Shown here: piece after piece, positions 52,728 through 62,300 of the stretch
Numbering within the stretch: position 1 is the stretch's first letter
Layout of the letters: each line of letters starts with the position of its first letter
NCBI RefSeq assembly: GCF_017873215.1
Contig: NZ_JAGGKA010000003.1
Span: forward strand, 186,001-250,000
DNA length: 64,000 bases
Source of the DNA: Clostridium tetanomorphum
Lineage (GTDB): Bacteria > Bacillota > Clostridia > Clostridiales > Clostridiaceae
Reading direction: 5' to 3'
Notes under the pieces: generated by a model
The model's database searches: none
The model's input: only the letters and a program-made list of their open reading frames with translations
What the model was told of the DNA's origin: nothing
Program-made: the position numbers and the translations under genes

Positions 52728-54170
52728 ATGGCAAAGTTTAATTGCAAAAGTTATATAAAAACAAAAAACTTATCAATGCATGAGGCTTATCAAATGACGG
52801 ATAAAGAAAAACTGGTTACTCAAGTACTAACCAGTCTTTTTAATGAAAGTAAATTTTATAAAGATAATTCAGAAGATATAGTTAATACAGTTCAAAAGGT
52901 TATAAAGGAAGATCCTAAATTTATTGCAAACTTATGTGTATATACAAGAAAAGAAATGCATTTAAGAACTATTTCCCAGGTATTAATTGGAGAATTAGCA
53001 AAGGTAAATAAAGGTAAGCCATATGTTAGAAGGTCAATGAATAATTGTATTTTTAGAGTTGATGATATGACTGAAATTCTTGCTTATTATATAAACAAAT
53101 ATGGAAAGCCTATACCCAACTCTATAAAAAAAGGTATAGGGGATAAATTGCTTAGTTTTGATGAATATCAGTTAGCAAAGTATAATCGTAGAAATAATTT
53201 AGTAAAACTTAAAGATTTGCTTTGTTTAGTCCATCCTAAGGCTAAAAATGAAGAACAAAATAATATGTTTAAGAGACTACTAGAAAATAAACTCAAAACT
53301 CCTATTACCTGGGAAACACAATTATCAAGCAGAGGCAATAAGAAGAAGGTTTGGGAAGAACTTATTGAAAATAATAGTTTAGGATACATGGCAATGCTTC
53401 GAAATTTAAGAAATATATTAAAAGCTGATGTATACAATATAGACAAGGTATATGAATTTTTATCTGATGAAAATAGGGTGCTAAGAAACAAGCTCTTGCC
53501 CTTTAGATATTATTCTGCATATAAGACCTTGGAAAATGAGGGTATAGGAACATCAAAGATATTTGATACCTTGGAGGCAGCAATAAAACATTCTACTAAA
53601 AATATTAATAAGCTAACAGGAAAGACAATGATTTCAGCAGATGTATCTGGTTCTATGAATTGTTACATAAGTGAAAAAAGTCAAATCACATGTGCAGAAA
53701 TTGCTGTACTTATGATGTCTATAGCTAATTATATATGCGAAGAAACCATAACTACAACCTTTGACAGTAAGCTTTATATGAGTAATTTATCAACTAAAAA
53801 TGGAATTATTGCTAATGCTAATTCTATAAAGGTTAATGGAGGAGGAACAGATATTTCATTGCCTATAAGACATTTGCTTAACAACAAAATTTTTGTAGAT
53901 AGAATAATAATTTTATCTGACAATGAAATAAACAGAGGTTATGGCCGTGTGTGCCAAAGATATGTTGAGGAGTATAAAAGTAAAATTAATCCTAATGTAT
54001 GGGTACACGCTATAGATATGCAAGGCTACGGAACACAACAATTTTGTGGTGAAAGAGTGAATATATTAGCTGGCTGGAATGAAAAGATAATTGATTTTAT
54101 TTATCAAGCTGAAATAGAAACTGGAAGCTTAATTGAAAAAATAGAGAAGTATTATTTTAAGGAAGAATAA
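52728..54170 (+). CDS. rsr: Ro60-family protein Rsr (TROVE domain)
   Basis: 480 residues from the ATG at 52728 (AAGGGAG upstream; a GTG at 52719 is less well placed). TROVE HEAT-repeat ring about 5-320, starting with YQMTDKEKLVTQVL; then a von Willebrand A domain with MIDAS residues DVSGSM, GGGTDIS and LSDNEI (about 305-440). Ro60 binds misfolded RNAs in its ring and Y RNAs on its surface; bacterial Rsr with Y RNA can tether PNPase. The three Y RNAs directly upstream and the rtcB gene make a complete Ro60 RNA-repair operon. Confidence 0.95.
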   Translation: MAKFNCKSYIKTKNLSMHEAYQMTDKEKLVTQVLTSLFNESKFYKDNSEDIVNTVQKVIKEDPKFIANLCVYTRKEMHLRTISQVLIGELAKVNKGKPYVRRSMNNCIFRVDDMTEILAYYINKYGKPIPNSIKKGIGDKLLSFDEYQLAKYNRRNNLVKLKDLLCLVHPKAKNEEQNNMFKRLLENKLKTPITWETQLSSRGNKKKVWEELIENNSLGYMAMLRNLRNILKADVYNIDKVYEFLSDENRVLRNKLLPFRYYSAYKTLENEGIGTSKIFDTLEAAIKHSTKNINKLTGKTMISADVSGSMNCYISEKSQITCAEIAVLMMSIANYICEETITTTFDSKLYMSNLSTKNGIIANANSIKVNGGGTDISLPIRHLLNNKIFVDRIIILSDNEINRGYGRVCQRYVEEYKSKINPNVWVHAIDMQGYGTQQFCGERVNILAGWNEKIIDFIYQAEIETGSLIEKIEKYYFKEE

Positions 54171-54179
54171 TACTTCTCT
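54143..54179 (+). terminator. hairpin spanning the rsr stop codon
   Basis: AGAGAAGTATTAT / ATAATACTTCTCT, 13-bp stem, including the last codons and stop of rsr. It ends the RNA-repair island. Confidence 0.75.
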
Positions 54180-54249
54180 AAACTATATAATATATAAATG
54201 AACTATGAAAATAAATACTTTACCAACAGGGAATAAATCCTAAAAGATA

Positions 54250-55212
54250 TTAGAATTTATTTTCTTTTAAAAACTTTTCTATGTCATCAAGTAGTAAGTT
54301 CGCAGCCTTTACACCACCTGCAGTATTCCAAATAGCATCATCAACTCTATATGCCTTATTATTTTTAACTGCATTTAATGATCTAAATAGAGGATCTTCT
54401 AGCCATTCTTTTTCTCTTGAAGAACCTTCACCATTTCCTGTTTCATAAGTAAAGTAAAACATAACCTGTCCATCCGCTTCTTTTAGTCTTTCCTTACCTA
54501 TTTCAAGAGTAAAATCTGTACTTCTTTGTGTTTCTGGTCTAGCAAAGCCTATTTGTTTAAGAATCATTCCAGAAAATGTATCTCCTAGATATATTCTAGT
54601 TTTTCCAGGCATAAATCTTACTAAAGAAACTTCTGTTTTAAGCTTATCGCCTGCTAATTTTGCTATCTCAGCTGCACGACTATCAAAAGTTTTAATTACT
54701 TCTGTACCTTCTTTTTCCTTGTCTAATACTTTGGCATAGAATTTTAAGTTAGTTTTCCATTCGCCTCTTAAAGTATTAGAATAAACTGTTGGTGCAATTT
54801 TTGAAAGCTGATCATATATTTTTTCATGTCTCATTTTATTTCCTATAATTAAATCTGGATTTAATGCAGCTACTGCCTCTATGTTAATTTGACTTTCATC
54901 TCCTAAGTTTTGTACTCCTTCCATATCTTTTTCAATATGTTTATACCATGGATTGCCTGTCCAAGATTTAGCGGCACCCACTGGCTTTACTCCTAAAGCA
55001 AGAAGTGCTTCTGTTCCCTCATTTGTTAGAACTACAATTTTTGTTGGGTTTCCTTTAATTTCTGTTTTGCCCATGGCATGGTCTATAGTTCTCACAGTGT
55101 CACTAGCTTGCTTAGTAGATTTTGTAGCATCTTTTTTGGATGGTGAGCAGGCTGTAACTGTTATTGCTAAAACTAAAGCTGAAATAGTACTAAATAGTTT
55201 TTTTGCTTTCAT
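54250..55212 (-). CDS. iron-siderophore ABC transporter substrate-binding lipoprotein
   Basis: 320 residues. Signal peptide with lipobox TVTACS (Cys about 22), then a class III periplasmic-binding fold: IVVLTNEGTEALLALGVKPVGA, NIEAVAALNPDLIIGNKM (split) and the long connecting helix. The composition matches the FecB/YfiY-like Fe3+-siderophore binding group. It is divergent from the permease-permease-ATPase genes at 55441-58320, which complete the importer. A Fur-like site lies between. AAAGGAGAAG is the ribosome binding site. Confidence 0.9.
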   Translation of the reverse strand: MKAKKLFSTISALVLAITVTACSPSKKDATKSTKQASDTVRTIDHAMGKTEIKGNPTKIVVLTNEGTEALLALGVKPVGAAKSWTGNPWYKHIEKDMEGVQNLGDESQINIEAVAALNPDLIIGNKMRHEKIYDQLSKIAPTVYSNTLRGEWKTNLKFYAKVLDKEKEGTEVIKTFDSRAAEIAKLAGDKLKTEVSLVRFMPGKTRIYLGDTFSGMILKQIGFARPETQRSTDFTLEIGKERLKEADGQVMFYFTYETGNGEGSSREKEWLEDPLFRSLNAVKNNKAYRVDDAIWNTAGGVKAANLLLDDIEKFLKENKF

Positions 55213-55282
55213 AATATAATCTTCTCCTTTGTTAATTTAATATTGTGAGGAAATGATAGCATATATTATTTTTAAATGCAAG

Positions 55283-55297
55283 TGATTTTCATTTCCA
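55283..55297. promoter_or_regulatory. Fur-box-like site
   Basis: TGATTTTCATTTCCA matches the Fur consensus TGATAATNATTATCA at about 11 of 15 positions, between the divergent siderophore genes. Iron-repressed expression is likely. Confidence 0.45.
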
Positions 55298-55440
55298 AAT
55301 GATAGTAGCTTTCATTGACAATGTTTCAAGTATAGTTTATACTCTCAATATATTAGCCAAAGCTTATTTTATGTAGGTATATAAAAGTATGCATTTTAGG
55401 TTAAAATTGTAACACTACTAATGAAAGGATGTATTGATAG

Positions 55441-56460
55441 TTGAGTATTAAAAGAAAATTATCACTAGAAAGTAGCAGATCAAAAATTGTTGTACTAGTC
55501 ATACTTATTACTTTATTAATTGTATCGTTTATAGCAAGTCTACTTTTAGGTTATATTAAGACCTCCTATGTAGACTTAATAAATACATTTATAAATTATA
55601 ATAACAGCTTAGAACATATAGTTTTAAAAACTTCAAGAATATCTAGAGCAACTATTGCTCTATTTATAGGTGCTAGTTTAAGTCTTTCGGGAGTACTTAT
55701 GCAAACTCTTACTAAAAACCCAATGGCTTCCCCTGGCCTTCTTGGAGTAAATTCAGGAGCTGCCTTTTTTATGGTTTTTACCTATAGCTTTTTTCCAAGT
55801 GTTTCCCAAAATTATATAATACTTTTTTCGTTTATTGGTGCTGCTATGGCTGTAGTACTTGTATACACCTTAGCTGGAGGAATAAGAGGGTCAATTAACA
55901 CTTTCGATTTAATACTTGCAGGTGCTGCAATTTCCGCCTTCTTCATTTCTCTTACTCAAGTAGTACTTTATAAAGATCAAAAAACTATGGAAGAAGTAAT
56001 GTTTTGGCTAACAGGTTCAGTAGAAGGTAGATCTATAGAATCCCTTAAGATTGTTATTCCATATATGGTTGTTTGTTGGATTATATGTTATCTAATTTCA
56101 GGTAAATTAAATATATTTTTTCTTGGTGAAGAAATAGCAAAGGGTTTAGGTTTAAATATTGAATTAATTAAACTGCAAATTCTTATTTTAGTAGTTATTA
56201 TGGCAGGTGCTTCAGTTGCTGTTGCGGGTCCTATATCTTTGGTAGGCATAATAATTCCTCATGTAACCCGTGCTTTAGTTGGATCTGAATTTAAGTGGGT
56301 AGTTCCATTTAGTGCAGTATTAGGTTCTATATTTTTACTTTTAGCGGATATAGGTTCAAGATTTATAGTATATCCAAAAGATATACCAGTAGGTGCAGTT
56401 ACAGCAATAATGGGAGCGCCGTTTTTCGTATACCTTGCTAGAAAGGTGGAAAATAAATAA
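55441..56460 (+). CDS. FecCD-family siderophore permease (TTG start)
   Basis: 339 residues with about nine helices and FecCD motifs: SRISRATIALFIGASLSLSGVLMQTLTKNPMASPGLLGVNSGA in pieces, ISLVGIIIPHVTRALVG, and DIPVGAVTAIMGAPFFVYL. It forms the membrane channel for iron-siderophore import. The TTG start follows AAAGGATG. Its stop overlaps the ATG of the next permease by one base. Confidence 0.92.
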   Translation: MSIKRKLSLESSRSKIVVLVILITLLIVSFIASLLLGYIKTSYVDLINTFINYNNSLEHIVLKTSRISRATIALFIGASLSLSGVLMQTLTKNPMASPGLLGVNSGAAFFMVFTYSFFPSVSQNYIILFSFIGAAMAVVLVYTLAGGIRGSINTFDLILAGAAISAFFISLTQVVLYKDQKTMEEVMFWLTGSVEGRSIESLKIVIPYMVVCWIICYLISGKLNIFFLGEEIAKGLGLNIELIKLQILILVVIMAGASVAVAGPISLVGIIIPHVTRALVGSEFKWVVPFSAVLGSIFLLLADIGSRFIVYPKDIPVGAVTAIMGAPFFVYLARKVENK

Positions 56461-57527
56461 TGAAGAGATTTATAGTTTTTAGAAAGGGAAAATTTTCCTA
56501 TATATATGAAAAAAGAAGTGTTTTGATAGTTGTGTTTGCATTAATACTTTCTATTGTATCAATATTACTTAGTACAAGCATAGGACAAAAGTATATACCT
56601 ATACTCAAAGTAATTGAAGTACTGTTAGGAAATAGCCAAGGTGGAGATTCATTAATTATCAATACAATTCGACTACCAAGAACACTTGTGGCATTTTTAG
56701 TTGGAGCCTCTTTGGGGATTTCCGGAGCTATTCTTCAAGGAGTAGTGAAAAATCCACTAGCTGATCCAAATATTATTGGAATAACAGCTAGTGGATCTGT
56801 TGGAGCATTAGTATTTCTAACTTTATTTACAGATTCCAAAAACAATTCACTTACTATAAGTATATTCTATATGCCTGTGTTTGCATTTGCAGGAGCTCTT
56901 TTGTCTGTGCTTTTAATTTATTTTCTTGCATACAAAAAAGGAGTTACACCCTATAGGTTAATTTTTATAGGAATAGCAATTTCAGGTGCTTCAAAAGCCT
57001 TAACTTCTATATTGATAATAAATGGACCAGTAATATTTATAAAAGAAGCTCAGCTTTGGATTACTGGAACAGTATATGGTACAAGCTGGATTAATGTAAA
57101 ACTTTTATTTATTTGGTTTTCATGTATTTATTTAATTACTTTAATATATATTCGTGAATTAAATGTTCAAAGTTTAGATGATAGTATTTCAACAGGACTT
57201 GGAAATGATGTTGAAAAGAATAGATTTATTCTGATGATTTTAAGTGCAGCATTAGCTAGTGGAGCTGTTGCAGTTGGTGGAGGAATTAGCTTTGTAGGAC
57301 TTATAGCTCCACATATATGTAGAAAGCTTACAAACTCTTCCTTTGAATATATAACTCCACTTTCTGCATTAATTGGTGGCATAATAGTAGTTTTATCAGA
57401 TATAGCTGCAAGAACATTATTCTTTCCATTGGATTTGCCTGTTGGAATATTTACTGCTGGAATAGGTGCTCCATTTTTTATATATCTTTTAGTTAAAAAT
57501 CACAAATCACTTAAGGAGGTTGTATAA
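56460..57527 (+). CDS. FecCD-family siderophore permease
   Basis: 355 residues, about nine to ten helices, with the same FecCD hallmarks (RTLVAFLVGASLGISGAILQGVVKNPLADPNIIG, split; GGISFVGLIAPHICRKL; DLPVGIFTAGIGAPFFIYLL). It pairs with the preceding permease as a heterodimer, and with the downstream ATPase. AAGGTGG within the preceding gene's end is the ribosome binding site. Confidence 0.92.
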   Translation: MKRFIVFRKGKFSYIYEKRSVLIVVFALILSIVSILLSTSIGQKYIPILKVIEVLLGNSQGGDSLIINTIRLPRTLVAFLVGASLGISGAILQGVVKNPLADPNIIGITASGSVGALVFLTLFTDSKNNSLTISIFYMPVFAFAGALLSVLLIYFLAYKKGVTPYRLIFIGIAISGASKALTSILIINGPVIFIKEAQLWITGTVYGTSWINVKLLFIWFSCIYLITLIYIRELNVQSLDDSISTGLGNDVEKNRFILMILSAALASGAVAVGGGISFVGLIAPHICRKLTNSSFEYITPLSALIGGIIVVLSDIAARTLFFPLDLPVGIFTAGIGAPFFIYLLVKNHKSLKEVV

Positions 57528-57528
57528 A

Positions 57529-58320
57529 ATGAGTATATCATCAAAGAATTTAACATTAGCCTATGGGGATAACATTGTGCTAAAAGATATAAATATAATT
57601 ATACCAAAAAATAAAATAACTATATTAGTTGGAAGTAATGGCTGTGGGAAGTCTACTCTTTTAAAAACTATTTCTAGACTTTTAAAGCCGGCTCAGGGAA
57701 GTGTTTTTTTAGAAGATAGTAATATATTTGAAAAATCTTCAAAGGAAATTTCAAAGAAGCTAGCTATACTTACACAAGCCCCTGAAGCACCTACTGATTT
57801 AACAGTTTTTAATTTAGTAAAGCAAGGACGTTATCCTTATCAGACTTGGTTTAATCAATGGAGTAAAGAGGATGAAAAAATGGTGGACTATGCCCTTAAT
57901 AAAACCGGATTAATTGATATAAAACATAAGAAGATTTCTGATCTTTCTGGTGGTCAAAAGCAAAGAGTATGGATAGCTATGGCATTAGCACAACAAACAG
58001 ATATTATTCTCCTTGATGAGCCTACAAATCATTTGGATATTAAATATAAAATTGAAGTTTTAGATCTTCTTAAGGATCTAAATAAGCATGCAAAGAGAAC
58101 TATAATTATTGTTCTTCATGATATTAATTTGGCATGTAGATATGCAGATTATATAATAGCTATAAAAAATGGAAAGGTATATTCAGAGGGTAAACCAGAA
58201 GAAATTATTACAGAAAAGCTTATTAGTGATGTATTTGATATAAACTCTAAAGTAGTTCCTTGTCCAGTATTTAAAACTCCTACATGTATACCTTATAAAT
58301 ATATAGGTAATACTGGTTAA
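57529..58320 (+). CDS. siderophore ABC transporter ATPase
   Basis: 263 residues from the ATG at 57529 (AAGGAGG upstream). FecE-type ATPase: Walker A GSNGCGKST (about 34-42), signature LSGGQKQR, Walker B IILLDEPTNHLD, H-loop VLHD. Energises the two FecCD permeases. It is the last gene of the importer; the short tail contains CPVFKTPTC with two cysteines. Confidence 0.93.
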   Translation: MSISSKNLTLAYGDNIVLKDINIIIPKNKITILVGSNGCGKSTLLKTISRLLKPAQGSVFLEDSNIFEKSSKEISKKLAILTQAPEAPTDLTVFNLVKQGRYPYQTWFNQWSKEDEKMVDYALNKTGLIDIKHKKISDLSGGQKQRVWIAMALAQQTDIILLDEPTNHLDIKYKIEVLDLLKDLNKHAKRTIIIVLHDINLACRYADYIIAIKNGKVYSEGKPEEIITEKLISDVFDINSKVVPCPVFKTPTCIPYKYIGNTG

Positions 58321-58434
58321 CTAGACTATTGCTTTTCATAGTAGATATGATTATCCTCATGGCAGCTTGAAGTATACTAAAACAAAATATATACTGAATT
58401 ATGACAGGCTGATTGTGAAATGAGGAGGGTATTC

Positions 58435-59274
58435 ATGTTTAAAATAGGAGAGTTTTCAAAACTTACACAGGTTTCTGTAAGGATGTTACGATATTATGAT
58501 GAAACAGGACTTTTAAAGCCTGCTGAAATCAACAAATATACGGGATATCGTATGTATTCTATAGAACAAATTGAAACTTTAAATAAAATATTATTCTTGC
58601 GTGATACTGGTTTTAGTGTTGCAGAAACTTATCACGCTCTTAGTAATTGGGATAATGATTTTATTAAAACACAGCTTAAAATAAAGGAAGAAAAAATTAA
58701 AGATGTTATAAATTCAGAAAAGCATCGATTAGCAAAGATAAGAACTGCTATGAATGATATAAATAAAAAACAAATAGGTATTCATTATAATGTAATGGTG
58801 AAAGAAATTCCTAGTTATAGAGTTTTTTCTTTGAGAAAAATTATTCCCAATTATTTTTGTGAAGGATATCTATGGAAGGAAATATATGATTATATAAAAA
58901 TAAAAAAACTAAATATTTCAGAAAGTAATAATACATTTGCTATTTATCATGACAAGGAGTATAAGGACAAAGATGTTGATGTGGAAGTATGCATTATAAC
59001 AGAAGAAAAAGATGTAAATAAAGATGGTTTTATATTTCGGGAAACAGAATCACTTGAAAAAGTAGCTTGCTCAATGGTATATGGACCTTATGAAAATATA
59101 TCATCTGTTTATATATCTTTTGTACATTGGTTGGAGGAAAATAACCAATATAAAATGAGTGGTACTAGCCGTCAAGTTTGTCATAAAGGGTCATGGAATG
59201 AGGAAGATCCAAATAAATACCTTACCGAGATACAAATTCCTGTTGAATTAAAAACAAATACATTAATGGACTGA
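58435..59274 (+). CDS. MerR family regulator with GyrI-like effector domain
   Basis: 279 residues from the ATG at 58435 (GAGGAGGG upstream; the frame starts at 58420). MerR winged helix (FKIGEFSKLTQVSVRMLRYYDETGLLKP), coiled coil (about 75-115), then a GyrI-like ligand domain, ending in EIQIPVEL. BmrR-like logic: ligand binding twists a promoter with a 19-bp spacer. Such a promoter is found immediately downstream before the TrmO-UvrA gene, so this protein is its likely activator. Confidence 0.88.
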   Translation: MFKIGEFSKLTQVSVRMLRYYDETGLLKPAEINKYTGYRMYSIEQIETLNKILFLRDTGFSVAETYHALSNWDNDFIKTQLKIKEEKIKDVINSEKHRLAKIRTAMNDINKKQIGIHYNVMVKEIPSYRVFSLRKIIPNYFCEGYLWKEIYDYIKIKKLNISESNNTFAIYHDKEYKDKDVDVEVCIITEEKDVNKDGFIFRETESLEKVACSMVYGPYENISSVYISFVHWLEENNQYKMSGTSRQVCHKGSWNEEDPNKYLTEIQIPVELKTNTLMD

Positions 59275-59297
59275 TAGATTTTTCAGTCTATTTTTTA
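59269..59297 (+). terminator. hairpin terminator after merR
   Basis: GACTGA / TCAGTC with an 8-nt loop, followed by TATTTTTTATT. It spans the stop codon. Confidence 0.75.
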
Positions 59298-59328
59298 TTG
59301 ACTCTCACATTATGTCAGGGTTTATCAT
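59298..59328 (+). promoter_or_regulatory. MerR-type promoter with 19-bp spacer
   Basis: -35 TTGACT (59298-59303), 19-bp spacer, -10 TATCAT (59323-59328). The spacer holds a dyad ACTCTCACAT-T-ATGTCAGGGT (17 of 21 positions symmetric). Long spacer and dyad are the hallmark of MerR-activated promoters. Confidence 0.82.
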
Positions 59329-59352
59329 GGAGTTAAGTAGGAGGTGTATTTA

Positions 59353-62300
59353 ATGGATAATAAAAATTATTATGATTTTTTTCCAATTGGACGAGTAGAA
59401 ATAGAAGATAATAAAAGTAAAATAGTAATTAATAAAGAATATGCAAAAGGACTCAAGTTTTTATCTTTGTTTAGTCATGCCATAATAATTTATTCTCAAA
59501 AGCAAAAATCTAATAATCCTTTTTCACACAACATTATTAAAATAATTAGTATTGATGAAAAAGCTGGAATAGTTTCTTTTAATAAAAGTCCATATTTTTT
59601 AGAAGGGGATTTTATTTATGATATTAAACCATATTTTCCTTGTGAAGATAGAGTAAAGGATTGCTCAGTACCAGAAATTGAACAGGGGAAGGATAGACAA
59701 ATAGATAAAATAAAAGTTAAAAAAGAAGATGAAAGACTTTTAGTACCAAATGGCAAAGTAAGTTCTATAGGAAATATTAGAAAGATAAAAGGGGAGTTTT
59801 TTCTTCAGCTTTACAATAATACCGAAATGTATTTTGAAAGACTTAGCGGATATTCACACATAAGAATTTTTTGGTGGTTTAATGGTTTTGATAAAAATAA
59901 ATATAGAAGAATAACAGAAGGTCAGCCGCCATACGAAAATGCACCTAGAACTGGAGTGTTTGCTTCACGTTCACCGGTGCGTCCTAATCCTATAGCTCTA
60001 ACTACTGCACGAATTATTAACTTTGATAAAAAATTAGGAAGAATTAAAGTAAGTAATTTAGATTGCTTTGATAATACACCACTTATTGAAATTTTTCCTT
60101 ATATACCAGCAATTGATCAAATTTGGGATTTTAAAGTTCCTGAATGGTTATCTCATTGGCCACAGTGGTTAGATGATAGTATAATGGACATTTCAGGAGA
60201 TGAGATTTCTTTAAAGCCATCTAGTTTGGAGACTATTAAAAAATACTTAAAATCTGATGATAAAACTATTAATAGAGAAAATTTCTTTAACTATAATAAA
60301 GATAAAAAAGTCCAACATATAAAAGGAATTGTTGTAAAAGGTGCTAGACAAAACAATCTAAAAAATATAGATGTTACAATTCCTTATAATAAGATCACTG
60401 TAATTACTGGAGTAAGTGGCAGTGGAAAGTCTAGTCTTGCATTTGATACTATATTTGCTGAAAGCCAAAGAAGATTTATGAATAGTCTCTCTACAGCTGA
60501 TTATTCACTTTGGGAACAAATGGAAAAGCCAGATGTTCATATGATATGTGGTCTTCCACCATCAATTTCAATATCTCAAAAGAACATTAGTCGCAACCCA
60601 CGTTCTACAGTAGGAACGCTTACGGACATATATGATTTTCTCCGTACACTGTTTGCAAGTATTGGAGTAAGACATTGCCCTAATTGTGGAAATGCAATTA
60701 TTCCTTTAAGTGCAGAGGAGATTGTACAAATTTTATTAAAACTTACTTCTAATACAGACATTGAAATAACACCATTTCACCTTAATAGTCCTTCATATGA
60801 ATATGTATTATCTGAAAGAGATTCAAAAGAGGATGATTTATTACTCTACGTAAAGAAATCATTAGAAATAGGTAAAGGAGCAATTTACGTAAGAATTAAT
60901 AATAAGGAAAGAATTTTATTTCAAACAACACAAATGTGCTATCATTGTAACCATATCTTGTTTGAATTGACTCCATCTACATTCAGTTTTAATAATCCTG
61001 AAAGTATGTGTCCTGTTTGCAATGGACTTGGAGTTAAAATGGACATTGATCCTAATTTGATTGTATCACGTCCTCATCTATCCATATTAGATGGAGCTTC
61101 AAACTTCTGGAAAGACTTAAGAAAGTTTAGAAATAAGCCAAATGCAAATTGGATGAAAGGGGAAGTATTAGCATTGGCATATGAAATGAAAGTTGATTTA
61201 GAAAAGCCGTGGAATCAGCTGCCAAAGGATTTTCAAAGACAAGTTATTTGGGGATCTGATGGAAAAGAGGTAACTTTTACATATGAAAATAGTAACGGCC
61301 GAAGTGGAAAGATTACAAGACCAGTGGAAGGTGCGTATAATTCTTTGAAGCGTATTTTTTCTGAAAACAATGGAAAGTCAGGAGAAAGAATTGTAAGTGA
61401 GTTTATAAGTGAGTCTGCTTGTGATTGTTGTCATGGAGAACGACTTTCAAAAGAAGGAAGAATGGTAGAAATTCTAGGCACACGATTTCCTCAGGCTGCT
61501 TCAATGACAATAAGTGAGTTAAATAAATGGGTTGAAGAACTTACAAATATATTATCAGATTCTAAATTAGCTATAGCAAGTTCTATATTAAAAGAACTCC
61601 ATAAAAGACTACAGGGTTATATTAAAGTTGGAGTTTCTTATGTTACACTTCATCGAGCTGTACCAACATTGTCTGGTGGAGAGCTACAAAGATTAAAGCT
61701 TATAAAACAGTTGAGTAGTGGTATTACAAATATGCTTTATGTTTTAGATGAACCTTCTACTGGACTTCATCCAAAAGATCATGAAAAGCTTATAAACATT
61801 ATAAAAGAACTTAGAGATTATGGAAACACAGTAATTGTTGTAGAACACCATATAGATACTATGCTTATGGCAGATTATATTATAGATATTGGTCCTAAGG
61901 CTGGTGCTGATGGAGGAAGAATAGTAGCAGAAGGTACTCCATTACAAATTATGAAAAATCATAATTCAGAAACAGGAAAATATCTTTCAAGAGAAAAGCG
62001 AGTAATTATAGAAAAATCAATGATTTTTGATAAGTGTAATTGGATTAAGCTTAATGGCGCCACATGTAATAATCTTAAAAATGTTGATATTTCTTTTCCA
62101 GTTGGAGGGATTACCTGTGTGACAGGAGTTAGCGGTTCAGGTAAAAGTAGTCTTGTTTCTAAAGTATTGTATTCTGCAATTGAAAATAGAATTAATGGAA
62201 AAAAAGATATAAGTAGATACTGTAATACACTATCAGGTGATGAATATATTAATAAAATTATTCATGTAAATCAAAGTCCTATTGGACGTACATCTCGTTC

